Below are positions 25,943 through 35,118 of a stretch of DNA of 64,000 bases, in pieces. Made by a program: the position numbers and the translations under genes. Under the pieces are notes generated by a model. That model was not told the DNA's origin, searched no databases, and saw only the letters and a program-made list of their open reading frames with translations. Where the stretch lies: contig JBAZKM010000006.1 in NCBI GenBank assembly GCA_041650805.1, positions 105,069 through 169,068 of the forward strand, written 5' to 3'. This stretch comes from Candidatus Omnitrophota bacterium (lineage in GTDB: Bacteria > Omnitrophota > Gorgyraeia > 2-01-FULL-45-10). The stretch's first letter is position 1, and each line of letters begins with the position of its first letter.

Positions 25943-28456
25943 TTGATGATAAATAAAAAAATATTTTTAATAGTTTCCCTCGGTTTTGTATTAGCCCTCA
26001 ATCTTTACGTCCGCTCCTTCCCCGTATATTTTCCGCAGCTGAAGACACAGGCCAGGGATATCATAGAGAGCGCTATCCAGAAGGGGACCATGGAAGAGGT
26101 CTATAAAAAATTCCCCCAATTCTATCCCCTTGCAAAGGATGAGATAAAGAAGTCGAAGATGGACGAATATAAGCGGCTCAACCGGAAGTCGATAGACAAG
26201 CAGATAGAGGACCTCTACGCCAAGATGAAGGACAGATACCAGGACGATTCGGGCCAGACGTACATCATGGAGCTCGATTGCTGGCACTGGACGAGGTATG
26301 TCGATAATATCCTGAAGACGGGCCATCCCGGTGACCAGGTCATAGACGGGGCGCAGTGGGACATGTTCATGCTCGCCCCGCTGGGTTGGAAGATATTGTG
26401 GGATAACCTCCTCTATTATCTTGCGGCGTTCTTATACGGCGTCTTCTCCGTATTCCATAAGGTGCCGCTGCTGACTTTTCTCTTCTACCTCCCGCTCTTC
26501 TTCATATCCGTTTTTACGATCGTCCTCTACTCCGTATCTTTCCGGTACGGGAGATATCTCGGCGCCGTCTTAACGTGCCTTTTCATAGGTATGACCCCTG
26601 TATTCATACCGAGGAGCTGCGCCGGCTGGTTCGACAAGGATATACTGAGCATGATGTTCCCGGTAGCGATATTCGGGTCTTATATCTCGGCCCTCGTAGC
26701 CGGCTCCTTCCGGAAGAGATTATTGTGGACCGTCTTTACCGCATTCCTGGTCGGGCTCTTCGCATTCGCCTGGACATTCTGGTGGTTCATATTCGTCATA
26801 ATAGTATTTTACGAGGTCCTCTCGCTGGCGCACGCGGCGTTCTTCGAGGTATATCTAAGTAAGAAAGGTCCGGCGATGTTGAAAGAGAGGTCCATCCTGC
26901 TCGCCGTCTTTGTCTTTGCCGGTTTCCTGTGGGCTATAGCGCTGGCCGGCACAGAGCCGGTGATCGAGCTCTATAATCAGGTACGGTTGGCTCTTATCTT
27001 CAATAAACCGCTCATGACCTCCATCTGGCCCAATGTCTATTCCACCGTAGGGGAGATGAGGAAAACGAGCATAGCAGAGATGGCCCGCTCCGTAGGCGGC
27101 ACGCAGGGTATGTGGCTCGTAGCCATCTCCGCGCTCTGCATGGCAGTGCTCTTTGTCCGTTCTTTCCTTGATAAGAAGTGTGAGCCGTTCAAGCGCGCCT
27201 CCATATCGATACTCGTCATATGGCTTGCCGCCATGGTCTTTGCCACGACAAGGGGTGTGAGGTTCGTGATGTTCCTATCTCCTCCCCTCGGGATATCGTT
27301 CGGGTGGGCGGCGAGCGACCTATACCGTTATCTTAAGGGCAGGAATAAGATGCTGGGCGTCGTATGCGCCGGGCTGATCCTGGCCGGGTCGGGGACCGTA
27401 TTGATAAATAACGGATATTCCGCGGCAAGGTCCTCCTTCCCGCTCATGGATGACGGGTGGTATAAAGTCCTTAACCTTATGAAGGAGAAGACCCCGCCGG
27501 ACACGATAGTCAATTCCTGGTGGGATTTCGGCGATTGGTTCAAGGTCGTCGCCGGCCGCCGCGTGATATTTGACGGGCAGAGCCAGGGCACGCCCCAGGC
27601 CTACTGGATGGCCAAGGCGCTTCTGACCGATGACGAAAATCGGGCCGTAAGCATACTGAGGATGCTGAATAACGGCGGCAACGAGGCGTTCAACGCCATG
27701 GACAGGAACATAAAGAACCCGCTCCTTTCGGCGCTTCTCCTGGAAGGGATAATGGTCATGCCGCCGGATAAGGCGCAGGCGACGCTCGCGAAATTTTTGC
27801 CTCCCTCATTCGACAGGGACGAGGTCATGAGGATACTCTTTGCCGCGCCGCCGAGGGCCTGTTTTGTCGTCGATAATTCCATGCCTTTCAAGATCGGGGC
27901 GATCTCATTCCTGGGGAACTGGGACTTCTCGAAGGTCTACATAGCGCAGAACTTCAATAAACAGGAGAAGGGGCAGATAATAGAATATCTTAAAGGCTTC
28001 GGCAGAGACGAGCAGGACCTCCAGAGATTTTATCAGGAGGTCTTCCTGATATCGACCAAAAAACTCGATGACTGGCTTTCGCACCGCCTCCAGTTCTACT
28101 CCGGGCTTATGGACGGGCGCGAGAAGGACGGCATCGTTTACTTCGAGAACGGCTTTGCGTATAACCCGAAGGATAACAGCCTCCAGTCAGGCAACGGGCA
28201 GATACCGAGGAGCTTGTTCCTCCAGGTGGGCGACGATATAGTGGAGAGCGTATATCCGAAACCGAATATAATATGTTCTCTCCTGATATTCAGGACGGAG
28301 TCGGGATATAAGTGCATCATGCTCGACCGCGAGCTGGGCAGAAGCATCTTTGTGCGTCTCTATTTTATGAGGGGGAAAGGGCTGAAGCATTTCGTCCCGT
28401 TCATCGATGCCGAGGAAGGCAACAGCTATATACGCGTATTCGGAATAGCGTGGTGA
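25943..28456 (+). CDS. STT3/PglB/AglB-type oligosaccharyltransferase
   Basis: An 837-residue GT-C enzyme that would transfer a lipid-linked oligosaccharide to asparagine in N-X-S/T sequons on the periplasmic side. All hallmark elements are visible. The first acidic motif is LDCWHWTRYVDNIL (D112), the second is GWFDKDIL (D231, D233), and the SVSE/TIXE-like loop is YSTVGEMRKTS (E371). The signature is WWDFGDW (526-532), followed by the AGRRVIFDGQSQGTP loop. There are about 11-13 membrane helices, then a soluble C-terminal domain (about 490-837). Unusually, a helical stretch of about 75 residues lies between the first membrane helix and the first acidic motif. It heads a cluster of glycosyltransferases and lies 15 kb upstream of a sequon-saturated giant protein. 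Confidence 0.92.
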   Translation: MMINKKIFLIVSLGFVLALNLYVRSFPVYFPQLKTQARDIIESAIQKGTMEEVYKKFPQFYPLAKDEIKKSKMDEYKRLNRKSIDKQIEDLYAKMKDRYQDDSGQTYIMELDCWHWTRYVDNILKTGHPGDQVIDGAQWDMFMLAPLGWKILWDNLLYYLAAFLYGVFSVFHKVPLLTFLFYLPLFFISVFTIVLYSVSFRYGRYLGAVLTCLFIGMTPVFIPRSCAGWFDKDILSMMFPVAIFGSYISALVAGSFRKRLLWTVFTAFLVGLFAFAWTFWWFIFVIIVFYEVLSLAHAAFFEVYLSKKGPAMLKERSILLAVFVFAGFLWAIALAGTEPVIELYNQVRLALIFNKPLMTSIWPNVYSTVGEMRKTSIAEMARSVGGTQGMWLVAISALCMAVLFVRSFLDKKCEPFKRASISILVIWLAAMVFATTRGVRFVMFLSPPLGISFGWAASDLYRYLKGRNKMLGVVCAGLILAGSGTVLINNGYSAARSSFPLMDDGWYKVLNLMKEKTPPDTIVNSWWDFGDWFKVVAGRRVIFDGQSQGTPQAYWMAKALLTDDENRAVSILRMLNNGGNEAFNAMDRNIKNPLLSALLLEGIMVMPPDKAQATLAKFLPPSFDRDEVMRILFAAPPRACFVVDNSMPFKIGAISFLGNWDFSKVYIAQNFNKQEKGQIIEYLKGFGRDEQDLQRFYQEVFLISTKKLDDWLSHRLQFYSGLMDGREKDGIVYFENGFAYNPKDNSLQSGNGQIPRSLFLQVGDDIVESVYPKPNIICSLLIFRTESGYKCIMLDRELGRSIFVRLYFMRGKGLKHFVPFIDAEEGNSYIRVFGIAW

Positions 28457-28459
28457 GAC

Positions 28460-29599
28460 ATGGATAAAGATATAGAGCTTTCGGTAGTGCTACCGTGCCT
28501 GAACGAGGAGAAAGCGCTCGGCGTCTGCCTGGATAAGATAAAGGAGGTCTTCTCCAGGGAGGGCATAAGCGGTGAGATAATAGTTTCGGACAACGGTTCG
28601 ACCGACCGTTCCGCCGAGATCGCCAGGAAGGCGGGGGCGATAGTCGTATCGGAACCGCAGAAGGGTTACGGCGCCGCTTACCTGAGAGGGCTCAGGGAGG
28701 CGAGGGGGCGCTTCATAGTGATAGGGGACAGCGACAACTCATACGATTTCTACGACATACCCAGATTCCTCAGGGCGCTGAGGGAAGGGTATGATTTTGT
28801 CATGGGTTCAAGGTTCAAGGGCGGCATACAGAAAGGGGCGATGAGCTGGTCGCACCGTTATATAGGGAACCCTATACTTTCGTTCATGTGCCGTCTCTTC
28901 TTCCATACCTCGCTCTCGGATATACATTGCGGCATGCGCGCCTTTACTCTCGACGCATACAGGAAGATGAGGCTGAGGACCCTCGGGATGGAATTTGCGA
29001 CGGAGATGGTGCTCTCCTCGCTCCTCAATAACCTCAAGGTATACGAGATACCGATCGATTATCATCCCAGGAAAGGGAAGTCGAAATTGAACCCCCTGTA
29101 TGACGCCTGGCGCCATGTGAGGTTCATGCTGCTCTACTGCCCCCTGTGGCTCTATTTCATCCCTGGGACACTGGGGTTCGCCGCAGGCCTCTTCCTCCTT
29201 ATATTGATATTGCCCGGGCCGTTCCTCTTCCTGGGCCGCTACTGGGACATGCATGTCATGATATTCGGCAGCATGACCGCCATAGTATCTTACCAGATCC
29301 TGAATCTGGGGGTATACGCGCATACCTTCGCCATAAGACAGGGATTTTTGAAGTATGACCCTCTCACGCTCTTCTTCCAGCGCCACTTCAACCTGGAGAA
29401 GGGGCTCGTCCTGGGCGGGCTGGTATTCCTCACCGGGTTTACCGTCATATGCCTGATATTCGCCGAGTGGTTCTCGAGATATTTCGGCGCGCTCTACAGG
29501 ATAAGGGAGTCGATACTCGCCATGACCCTAATGACCATAGGGCTCCAGACGATGTTCTCTTCATTCTTCATAAGCCTGTTGTTCCTGGAGAAGGAATGA
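28460..29599 (+). CDS. GT2 glycosyltransferase, dolichyl/polyprenyl-phosphate mannosyltransferase-like, with membrane domain
   Basis: A 379-residue enzyme. The N-terminal GT2 domain (about residues 5-235) opens with LSVVLPCLNEEKALGVCLDKI, has SDNGSTDRSAEIA, a metal-binding acidic motif GDSDNSYDF and SDIHCGMRAF, as in DPM1-type enzymes that put a sugar on polyprenyl phosphate. The C-terminal part has about four membrane helices. It would make a lipid-phosphate sugar used by GT-C enzymes such as the PMT-like protein encoded next. It starts 4 bases after the STT3 gene and overlaps the next gene by ATGA. Confidence 0.87.
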   Translation: MDKDIELSVVLPCLNEEKALGVCLDKIKEVFSREGISGEIIVSDNGSTDRSAEIARKAGAIVVSEPQKGYGAAYLRGLREARGRFIVIGDSDNSYDFYDIPRFLRALREGYDFVMGSRFKGGIQKGAMSWSHRYIGNPILSFMCRLFFHTSLSDIHCGMRAFTLDAYRKMRLRTLGMEFATEMVLSSLLNNLKVYEIPIDYHPRKGKSKLNPLYDAWRHVRFMLLYCPLWLYFIPGTLGFAAGLFLLILILPGPFLFLGRYWDMHVMIFGSMTAIVSYQILNLGVYAHTFAIRQGFLKYDPLTLFFQRHFNLEKGLVLGGLVFLTGFTVICLIFAEWFSRYFGALYRIRESILAMTLMTIGLQTMFSSFFISLLFLEKE

Positions 29600-31260
29600 A
29601 CCCGCCCCGGAAGTTAAAGAACGCCTTCCTGCTCTGTCTCATCCTTTTGATCGGATTATTGCTGCGGCTGTACAATGTCAATTTTCCCTCGATCGGTTAT
29701 CATAATATGCAGGAGAACGAGCAGATGAGCATAGCCCATAATATGGAGGCGAGGCACGATTATGTGACGAAGGTCTCCTATTCCGGCAATGCCTTCGGGG
29801 ACGGACTTCCGTCGGTCTCCGACCCGCAGGCCCCCCTCGTCGCTTACCAGACGCTCGCTGTATGGGGACTTTTCGGGGAGAACCTGTGGGGCCCGAGGTT
29901 ATTCAACATCGTCTTCGGGGTATTGAGCATCCTGGTGATCTATCTGGTCTCATGCCTGTTGTTCGACAACAGGCATATATCGCTCTTCGTTGCCCTCGAG
30001 CTGGCCATAATGCCGCTCGCCGTCTTCTTTTCAAGGAACCTCCAGCCGGAAAGTCCGGCCCTCTTCTTCATGTTATTGGGCAGCCTCTTCTATCTGAGAG
30101 CCGCTTCGGGCGGAAAGGCCTATAACCTTATAGCGGGGGGGGTCTCATTTTCGGCCGCATGGCTATATAAGTTCAACTTCATTATCGGCGCGGCACCCTT
30201 TCTGCTCTATCTGCCGTCCATGATAGGGAAGAGGGGAGATAAGGACTTTGCGTTCCGCCTGACCGGGCTCTTCCTGCCTTACGTCGTAGTGCCGGCGTAT
30301 CTCCTGTGGGCGCATCTATCGGGGCAGCCCGCCTTCAACGGTTTCGACGCAGGAAAGCTTGCGGAGATATTCTCTTATCCATACTGGAAAGACCACGGGA
30401 AGACGATATGGTGGTATATAAAAGACGAGAATTTCACGCTCATCTTTGCGATATCCTCAGCGCTCGGTATAGCGATAGCGTTCTTTAAACGGGCCAATCC
30501 CGCCGCGCGCTATATTATAGGATGGACGCTTGCCGCCATCCCCTATGCCGCCTTATACTCCGCCGCTATCCCGCAGAACAACTATTGCCAGATGCCGTTC
30601 CTGGCCCTTGTATGCGTATCTACCGCCTACGCGTCGTCCTCCATATCGGTACTGGTAAGAAAGTTCATCAAAAAAGACCCCCTTATACCTATCCTTGTCG
30701 TTGTGATAGCCGCGTCGGCCCCCATGGTGCGCGATTCCATACTGAGGATGCACTCGACGGTATTTGCCGGTGTGGACGTGGCCGGCGAATCGCTTAGGGA
30801 CTTTACGAAACCGGGCGAGCGTATATTCCTGCTGACCCACTCCCAGGGTTACGGGATAGCCAGGTATGCCCACCGTTATGCCGGCTGGACGTATGATCTT
30901 GAGGAGTTCAAATATAAGGAGAAGAGATTCGGTGTCCGCTACATATGTATCTATCCGGCAGATTTCATACGCAACCTTAAGAGGGACAGGCCGGAGCTCT
31001 TCGGTTACATGCAGGAGAATTACCGCATCAAAGAGATAGGCATGACCGAAGAACCCTACCGTGTCTACTATATGATACTGGAGAAGGGCGCCGGGCCCGA
31101 ACCGCAAAATTTCCTCGAATCGATCTCCGGGCAGAAGTTCCTGAAGACGATATATAAGATAGCAGGTAAATATGTCTTCTTCTACGCCGTGAGGCCTGTG
31201 CAGGGGGCCCCTCCCGCGCCTTCTATGACGCAAAATACGGCCGGAGAGGGTGCGGGATGA
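29596..31260 (+). CDS. PMT/ArnT-like membrane glycosyltransferase (GT-C, GT39/83 type)
   Basis: A 554-residue polytopic membrane protein with about 10-12 helices. The N-terminal region (LLIGLLLRLYNVNFPS, then an acidic QENEQ in the first periplasmic loop, and GPRLFNIVFGVLSILVIYLV) is typical of the PMT_2 group. These enzymes use polyprenyl-phosphate sugars as donors on the periplasmic side. The start at 29596 gives an ATGA overlap with the upstream gene; a longer frame from 29449 is inside that gene and is rejected. A soluble C-terminal part of about 150 residues follows. In this cluster it probably extends the lipid-linked glycan or modifies a surface glycan. The acceptor is unknown. Confidence 0.82.
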   Translation: MNPPRKLKNAFLLCLILLIGLLLRLYNVNFPSIGYHNMQENEQMSIAHNMEARHDYVTKVSYSGNAFGDGLPSVSDPQAPLVAYQTLAVWGLFGENLWGPRLFNIVFGVLSILVIYLVSCLLFDNRHISLFVALELAIMPLAVFFSRNLQPESPALFFMLLGSLFYLRAASGGKAYNLIAGGVSFSAAWLYKFNFIIGAAPFLLYLPSMIGKRGDKDFAFRLTGLFLPYVVVPAYLLWAHLSGQPAFNGFDAGKLAEIFSYPYWKDHGKTIWWYIKDENFTLIFAISSALGIAIAFFKRANPAARYIIGWTLAAIPYAALYSAAIPQNNYCQMPFLALVCVSTAYASSSISVLVRKFIKKDPLIPILVVVIAASAPMVRDSILRMHSTVFAGVDVAGESLRDFTKPGERIFLLTHSQGYGIARYAHRYAGWTYDLEEFKYKEKRFGVRYICIYPADFIRNLKRDRPELFGYMQENYRIKEIGMTEEPYRVYYMILEKGAGPEPQNFLESISGQKFLKTIYKIAGKYVFFYAVRPVQGAPPAPSMTQNTAGEGAG

Positions 31261-32243
31261 AAGGACTCCCTCCCGTCTCGGTCGTCATCCCCGTCAAGAA
31301 CGGCGCCGATATGTTGGGGCGCTGCCTCGGGTCTTTGAAGAACGCCGATTATCCGCCCGAACGCCTGGAGATAATAGTGGCCGACGGCATGTCGCGCGAC
31401 GACACGAAGGGCGTGGCCGCAGGACACGGTGCAAAGGTGGTGCCGAACGATAAGGAGCTGGTCGTATCCGGGCGGAACCGCGGTTTTGAGGCCTCCGCAG
31501 GCGAGATCATCGCCTTCACGGATGCCGACTGCGTCTTCGATAAGGGATGGCTTAAGGAGAGCATAAAGTACTTTGACGATCCGAAAGTGGGCGGCGTCGG
31601 AGGCCTGACCCTGGCGCCGGAAGAGAGCTCCGCTTTCGAAAAGGCCATAGATCTTATCTTCAGCATCGCCGAATCGCTCGGGACGACCGTACACCGTAAG
31701 GGCATTATGCGCGCCGAAGAGGCGGATGATATACCCGGATGTAACGCCATATACAGGAGGGCGGCGCTCGCGGCGGTAATGCCCGTAGACGAAGGTCTCC
31801 TGACCGCCGAAGACGTATGGATGAACTCGCTCATAAGGAAGGCGGGATACCGGCTCATACTCGCCCCAGACGTGATCCTCCGGCACTATCGCCGTAACTC
31901 TCCGGCAGGATTTTTCCGCCAGGCATACCGTTTTGCCGTCGGGAGGACCCAGATAGGGAAGAGGGACGCGAAGCTTATGAACGTCTTTCATATAGTGACG
32001 GGGCTGGCCATACCCGCGTTTTTGGCAACGGGGGTATCCTTTTACCTGGCCGGGGCGCAGGACCTATTCTTCAAGATCGTATCGCTCCTCCTGGCCGCCG
32101 TTATCTTGGCATCTCTTTTCAGGGCAAGGTCGCTCAAAACGGCCATAAACGTTCCTCTGGCGATCGCGATATTCGTCTCGGGCTGGTCTCTCGGGTTCCT
32201 GAGGGAATTGTTATTTCCGATGAAGGACGTGAGGGGGAAGTAA
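31257..32243 (+). CDS. GT2 glycosyltransferase with C-terminal membrane helices
   Basis: A 328-residue protein. The GT2 fold starts VSVVIPVKNGADMLGRCLGSL, has IVADGMSRDDT, the DxD motif FTDADCVFD, and the acceptor-side EDVWMNSLIRKAGYRL. Two to three membrane helices lie at about residues 245-320. It probably adds a sugar to a lipid-linked glycan at the cytosolic face of the inner membrane. It overlaps the PMT-like gene by ATGA and is 4 bases from the first of three B12-type radical SAM genes. Confidence 0.87.
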   Translation: MKGLPPVSVVIPVKNGADMLGRCLGSLKNADYPPERLEIIVADGMSRDDTKGVAAGHGAKVVPNDKELVVSGRNRGFEASAGEIIAFTDADCVFDKGWLKESIKYFDDPKVGGVGGLTLAPEESSAFEKAIDLIFSIAESLGTTVHRKGIMRAEEADDIPGCNAIYRRAALAAVMPVDEGLLTAEDVWMNSLIRKAGYRLILAPDVILRHYRRNSPAGFFRQAYRFAVGRTQIGKRDAKLMNVFHIVTGLAIPAFLATGVSFYLAGAQDLFFKIVSLLLAAVILASLFRARSLKTAINVPLAIAIFVSGWSLGFLRELLFPMKDVRGK

Positions 32244-32247
32244 GAGC

Positions 32248-33702
32248 ATGAAGGTGACATTCCTGATACCTCCGGCGCTGGACGGCACCGGTAACGTGGA
32301 CAGGTGGATAGGCTGCAATTACTGCATATACTTTCTGCCCATACCCGCCGTCTTATATTCCGCCACGCTCCTGAAGTCGGCCGGCGACAGGGTCGAGATA
32401 GCGGACCTCGCCGCCAGAAGAGAGACCAGGGACGGTCTCATCTCTTTCATATCAAAAGACGATTCCGATATCTACATATTTTACACCGTATTCCTTTCCC
32501 AGAAGACGGACCGCATGGTCCGTGAGATCATAAGAGAGAAGAGGCCCGGCGCGAAATTCATATTCTCGGGCCCGCATGCTACGCTGGCGCCGGAGCTCTT
32601 CCTTGACAGGACGGATACATTCGTCGCAAGGGGGGAACCGGAATTCGTCATCAAGGGGCTCATCGAAGCCCTTAAGGACGAAAAGGCCCGGGAGTCCGTA
32701 AGGGGGCTTTCTTACCTGAAGGATTCGAAGGTAGTGAACAACCAGCCCGCGGAGCCCATAACGGATATAGATGATCTCCCGGTCCCCGACAGGGCGCTCC
32801 TCGACCACAGCCCTTACTCCAACCCCAAACTCCATCTCGGCCCTCATACCTCGGCGCTCACTTCCCGCGGGTGTTACGGACGCTGCTGGTTCTGCGTGCC
32901 AAACTCATTGTCATACTCGAGGGAGGTGGAGTATAAGAAGAGCCACCCGGGGAAGCCGCCTCCGCGTCTACATTCGGCCAGAAGGGTGATAGAGGAGTTC
33001 TCCGACATAGCGCGGCTCGGCATAAGGTCCGTATCGATCCTCGACGACGAATTCCTGTGGGACGAGAAGCGGACGATCGAGATATGCGACGGCATAAAGG
33101 GGCTTGCCCTTGAGTGGTCCTGCATCGCCCGTCCGGATATGGTGACCGAAGGCGCGGTCCGCGCAATGGCGCGCTCCGGGTGCGTCTACGTGGACCTCGG
33201 GACCGAATCTTTCGACGAGGAGATACTGGACTCTATAGGAAAAGATATGTCTCCGGCAGACACGGTGAAGGCGGTGGATCTCCTCAAAAGATACGGGATC
33301 AAGGTCGAGATAAACGTGCTCTTCGGAGCCACGCCCAGAGAGACGGAAGAGACGATGAAGAAGACGCTCAGGGCCGTGAAGCGGCTGAACCCGGATTATG
33401 TACTCTTCAATATCGCCAACCCCTATCCGGGGACGGACTTCTACGATGCCGCCAAAAGAGAGGGGTGGATGGTCTACGGGGACTATGTCCCGACGGACGC
33501 GATGAAGAGCTCCATAATATCGTATCCGCACCTCTCCAAAGAAAAACTGGAGAGCTTCATAGCGCACGCGTACCTGACTTATTATTACCTGAACCCGAGA
33601 TATCTCCTGAGACAGCTCGCCGGGATAAGGAGCTGGCGCGACCTCGGCAATAAGTTTTCCGCGGCGGCGAGGTTCTTCATTAAGAATTTCATAAAGAGAT
33701 AG
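32248..33702 (+). CDS. B12-binding-type radical SAM protein (1 of 3)
   Basis: A 484-residue enzyme with an N-terminal Rossmann-like B12-binding-type domain (about residues 1-150) and a radical SAM domain with CYGRCWFC (C209, C213, C216). The DxHxxG loop of base-off B12 binding is not seen (EIADLAARRET instead), as in many members of this class. It has an unusual N-terminal pair GCNYC. The C-terminal part is helical. Family members methylate or rearrange unreactive carbon atoms, for example in lipids and natural products. Its place after the glycosyltransferases suggests a role in sugar or lipid-carrier modification, but the substrate is unknown. Confidence 0.85.
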   Translation: MKVTFLIPPALDGTGNVDRWIGCNYCIYFLPIPAVLYSATLLKSAGDRVEIADLAARRETRDGLISFISKDDSDIYIFYTVFLSQKTDRMVREIIREKRPGAKFIFSGPHATLAPELFLDRTDTFVARGEPEFVIKGLIEALKDEKARESVRGLSYLKDSKVVNNQPAEPITDIDDLPVPDRALLDHSPYSNPKLHLGPHTSALTSRGCYGRCWFCVPNSLSYSREVEYKKSHPGKPPPRLHSARRVIEEFSDIARLGIRSVSILDDEFLWDEKRTIEICDGIKGLALEWSCIARPDMVTEGAVRAMARSGCVYVDLGTESFDEEILDSIGKDMSPADTVKAVDLLKRYGIKVEINVLFGATPRETEETMKKTLRAVKRLNPDYVLFNIANPYPGTDFYDAAKREGWMVYGDYVPTDAMKSSIISYPHLSKEKLESFIAHAYLTYYYLNPRYLLRQLAGIRSWRDLGNKFSAAARFFIKNFIKR

Positions 33703-33717
33703 GATGCACAGGGACCG

Positions 33718-35118
33718 ATGAACGACCGTATAGTATTGATAAATCCTCCTCCGGAAAAGTTGGTGGAGGAGTATGATGCCCCGCCATACGGCCATATAGG
33801 CCTTGCGTACCTCGGCGCCGCGCTCAGAGGCCGCGGGTTTAACTGCTCCATACTGGACGCCAAATTGGGGCGCATGAGCAGGGGGGAGGTAGCAGGGAAG
33901 GTATCGGATATAAATCCCGCGATAGTAGGCATAACTTCGCACACCCACGAGATAAAGACCGCAGCCTCCCTGGCGCAGGATATAAAGAGGCGGGTCCCCG
34001 GGGTCAAGATCGTTATAGGCGGGATACACGCTTCGTGCCTCCCGCTCGATACGTTAAGGGATTTTGACTGTTATGATTTTCTGATAAAAGGAGAAGGCGA
34101 GGACGCGCTGATAGGGCTTTCGGATGCCGTTATGAATAACAGGGAAGGTGCTATATCCGCCATACCGGGCCTTACATACAGGAGGGGCCATGATGTAGTG
34201 AGCGTCCCGCAGGGCGGATGGATAACGGACCTGGATAGACTGCCTTTCCCCGCCTGGGACCTCTTCCCGGAGATCGGCATATTCCCCGTCATGAGCTCGC
34301 GGGGATGCCCGTATAAATGCATATTCTGCGCCCGCATGCTCGGCGACTCCGTGAGGACCAGGTCCCCCGGCAACGTCATCTCGGAGCTGAAATTCCTGAC
34401 GGAGAAGTTCGGCGCGAAGAAGATATATTTCTACGACGAGACGTTCGGCTTTTACAGAAAGTGGCTGACCGAATTTCTCGACCTTATGATATCGAGCGGC
34501 CTCGGCAGGAGATTGACATGGGGCATAACTACGCGCGCGCAGCTGATAGATACGGAGATCCTGAAGTCGCTTAAGGAGGCCGGCTGCAGGAAGGTCGACT
34601 TCGGCGTCGAGTCGGGCGACGAGCGTATATTGAAGATAATAAGGAAAGGCGAGACGAAAGAGGATTTCCTGCGCGCCGCCTCGCTCGTGAAGAAGGCGGG
34701 CATAGAATCGCATGCCTATTTCATACTGGGCCATCCTCACGAGACGAGAGAGTCCGCGATGAATACCATCGACTTCGCCGCCCGGCTCAACACGGACCAT
34801 ATATCTCTGGGTATAATGGTGCCGTATCCCGGGACGGAGGTGGCGCGGCTGGCCCAGAACGGTGAGGGCGGGTACAAGAAGATGTCATTCAACTGGGCGG
34901 ACTACAATAAGCAGCTGGCCAACGCGCTTGAACTCGAATCGATATCCAGGGCGGAGTTGACCAGGCTTCAGCTTCTCGGGTACCTTAAATTCTATGTGCT
35001 GAACCTGAAGATCGCGCCTTTCCTGGCGGCGTTATTCAAATACAGAAAACTGATCCTGGCCATAATGGCGAAATATCTTAAGGCCTCGGCAGGGGAACGG
35101 ACCAAAGGAGCGGCATGA
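33718..35118 (+). CDS. B12-binding-type radical SAM protein (2 of 3)
   Basis: A 466-residue protein with a B12-binding-type domain (about residues 1-140: AYLGAALRGRGFNCSILDAKLG, VGITSHTHEIKTA, VIGGIHASCLP) and a radical SAM domain with CPYKCIFC (C197, C201, C204). EAGCRKVDFGVESGDERIL is the strand-5 region of the TIM barrel. It shares the family with its two neighbours, but the sequences differ too much to be a recent tandem duplication. It overlaps the third copy by ATGA. Its role is probably carbon methylation or rearrangement on a glycan or lipid; this is inference. Confidence 0.85.
   Translation: MNDRIVLINPPPEKLVEEYDAPPYGHIGLAYLGAALRGRGFNCSILDAKLGRMSRGEVAGKVSDINPAIVGITSHTHEIKTAASLAQDIKRRVPGVKIVIGGIHASCLPLDTLRDFDCYDFLIKGEGEDALIGLSDAVMNNREGAISAIPGLTYRRGHDVVSVPQGGWITDLDRLPFPAWDLFPEIGIFPVMSSRGCPYKCIFCARMLGDSVRTRSPGNVISELKFLTEKFGAKKIYFYDETFGFYRKWLTEFLDLMISSGLGRRLTWGITTRAQLIDTEILKSLKEAGCRKVDFGVESGDERILKIIRKGETKEDFLRAASLVKKAGIESHAYFILGHPHETRESAMNTIDFAARLNTDHISLGIMVPYPGTEVARLAQNGEGGYKKMSFNWADYNKQLANALELESISRAELTRLQLLGYLKFYVLNLKIAPFLAALFKYRKLILAIMAKYLKASAGERTKGAA

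Noticed and set aside
25943..28456. Assignment of the large GT-C protein as an O-mannosyltransferase (PMT)
   Set aside because: The WWDFGDW signature, double DxD motif and the SVSE-like loop are those of STT3, not of PMT.
29449..29595. Longer N-terminus for the PMT-like gene
   Set aside because: The extension lies inside the preceding glycosyltransferase, is charged and not membrane-like; ATG 29596 gives an ATGA overlap and a normal first helix.
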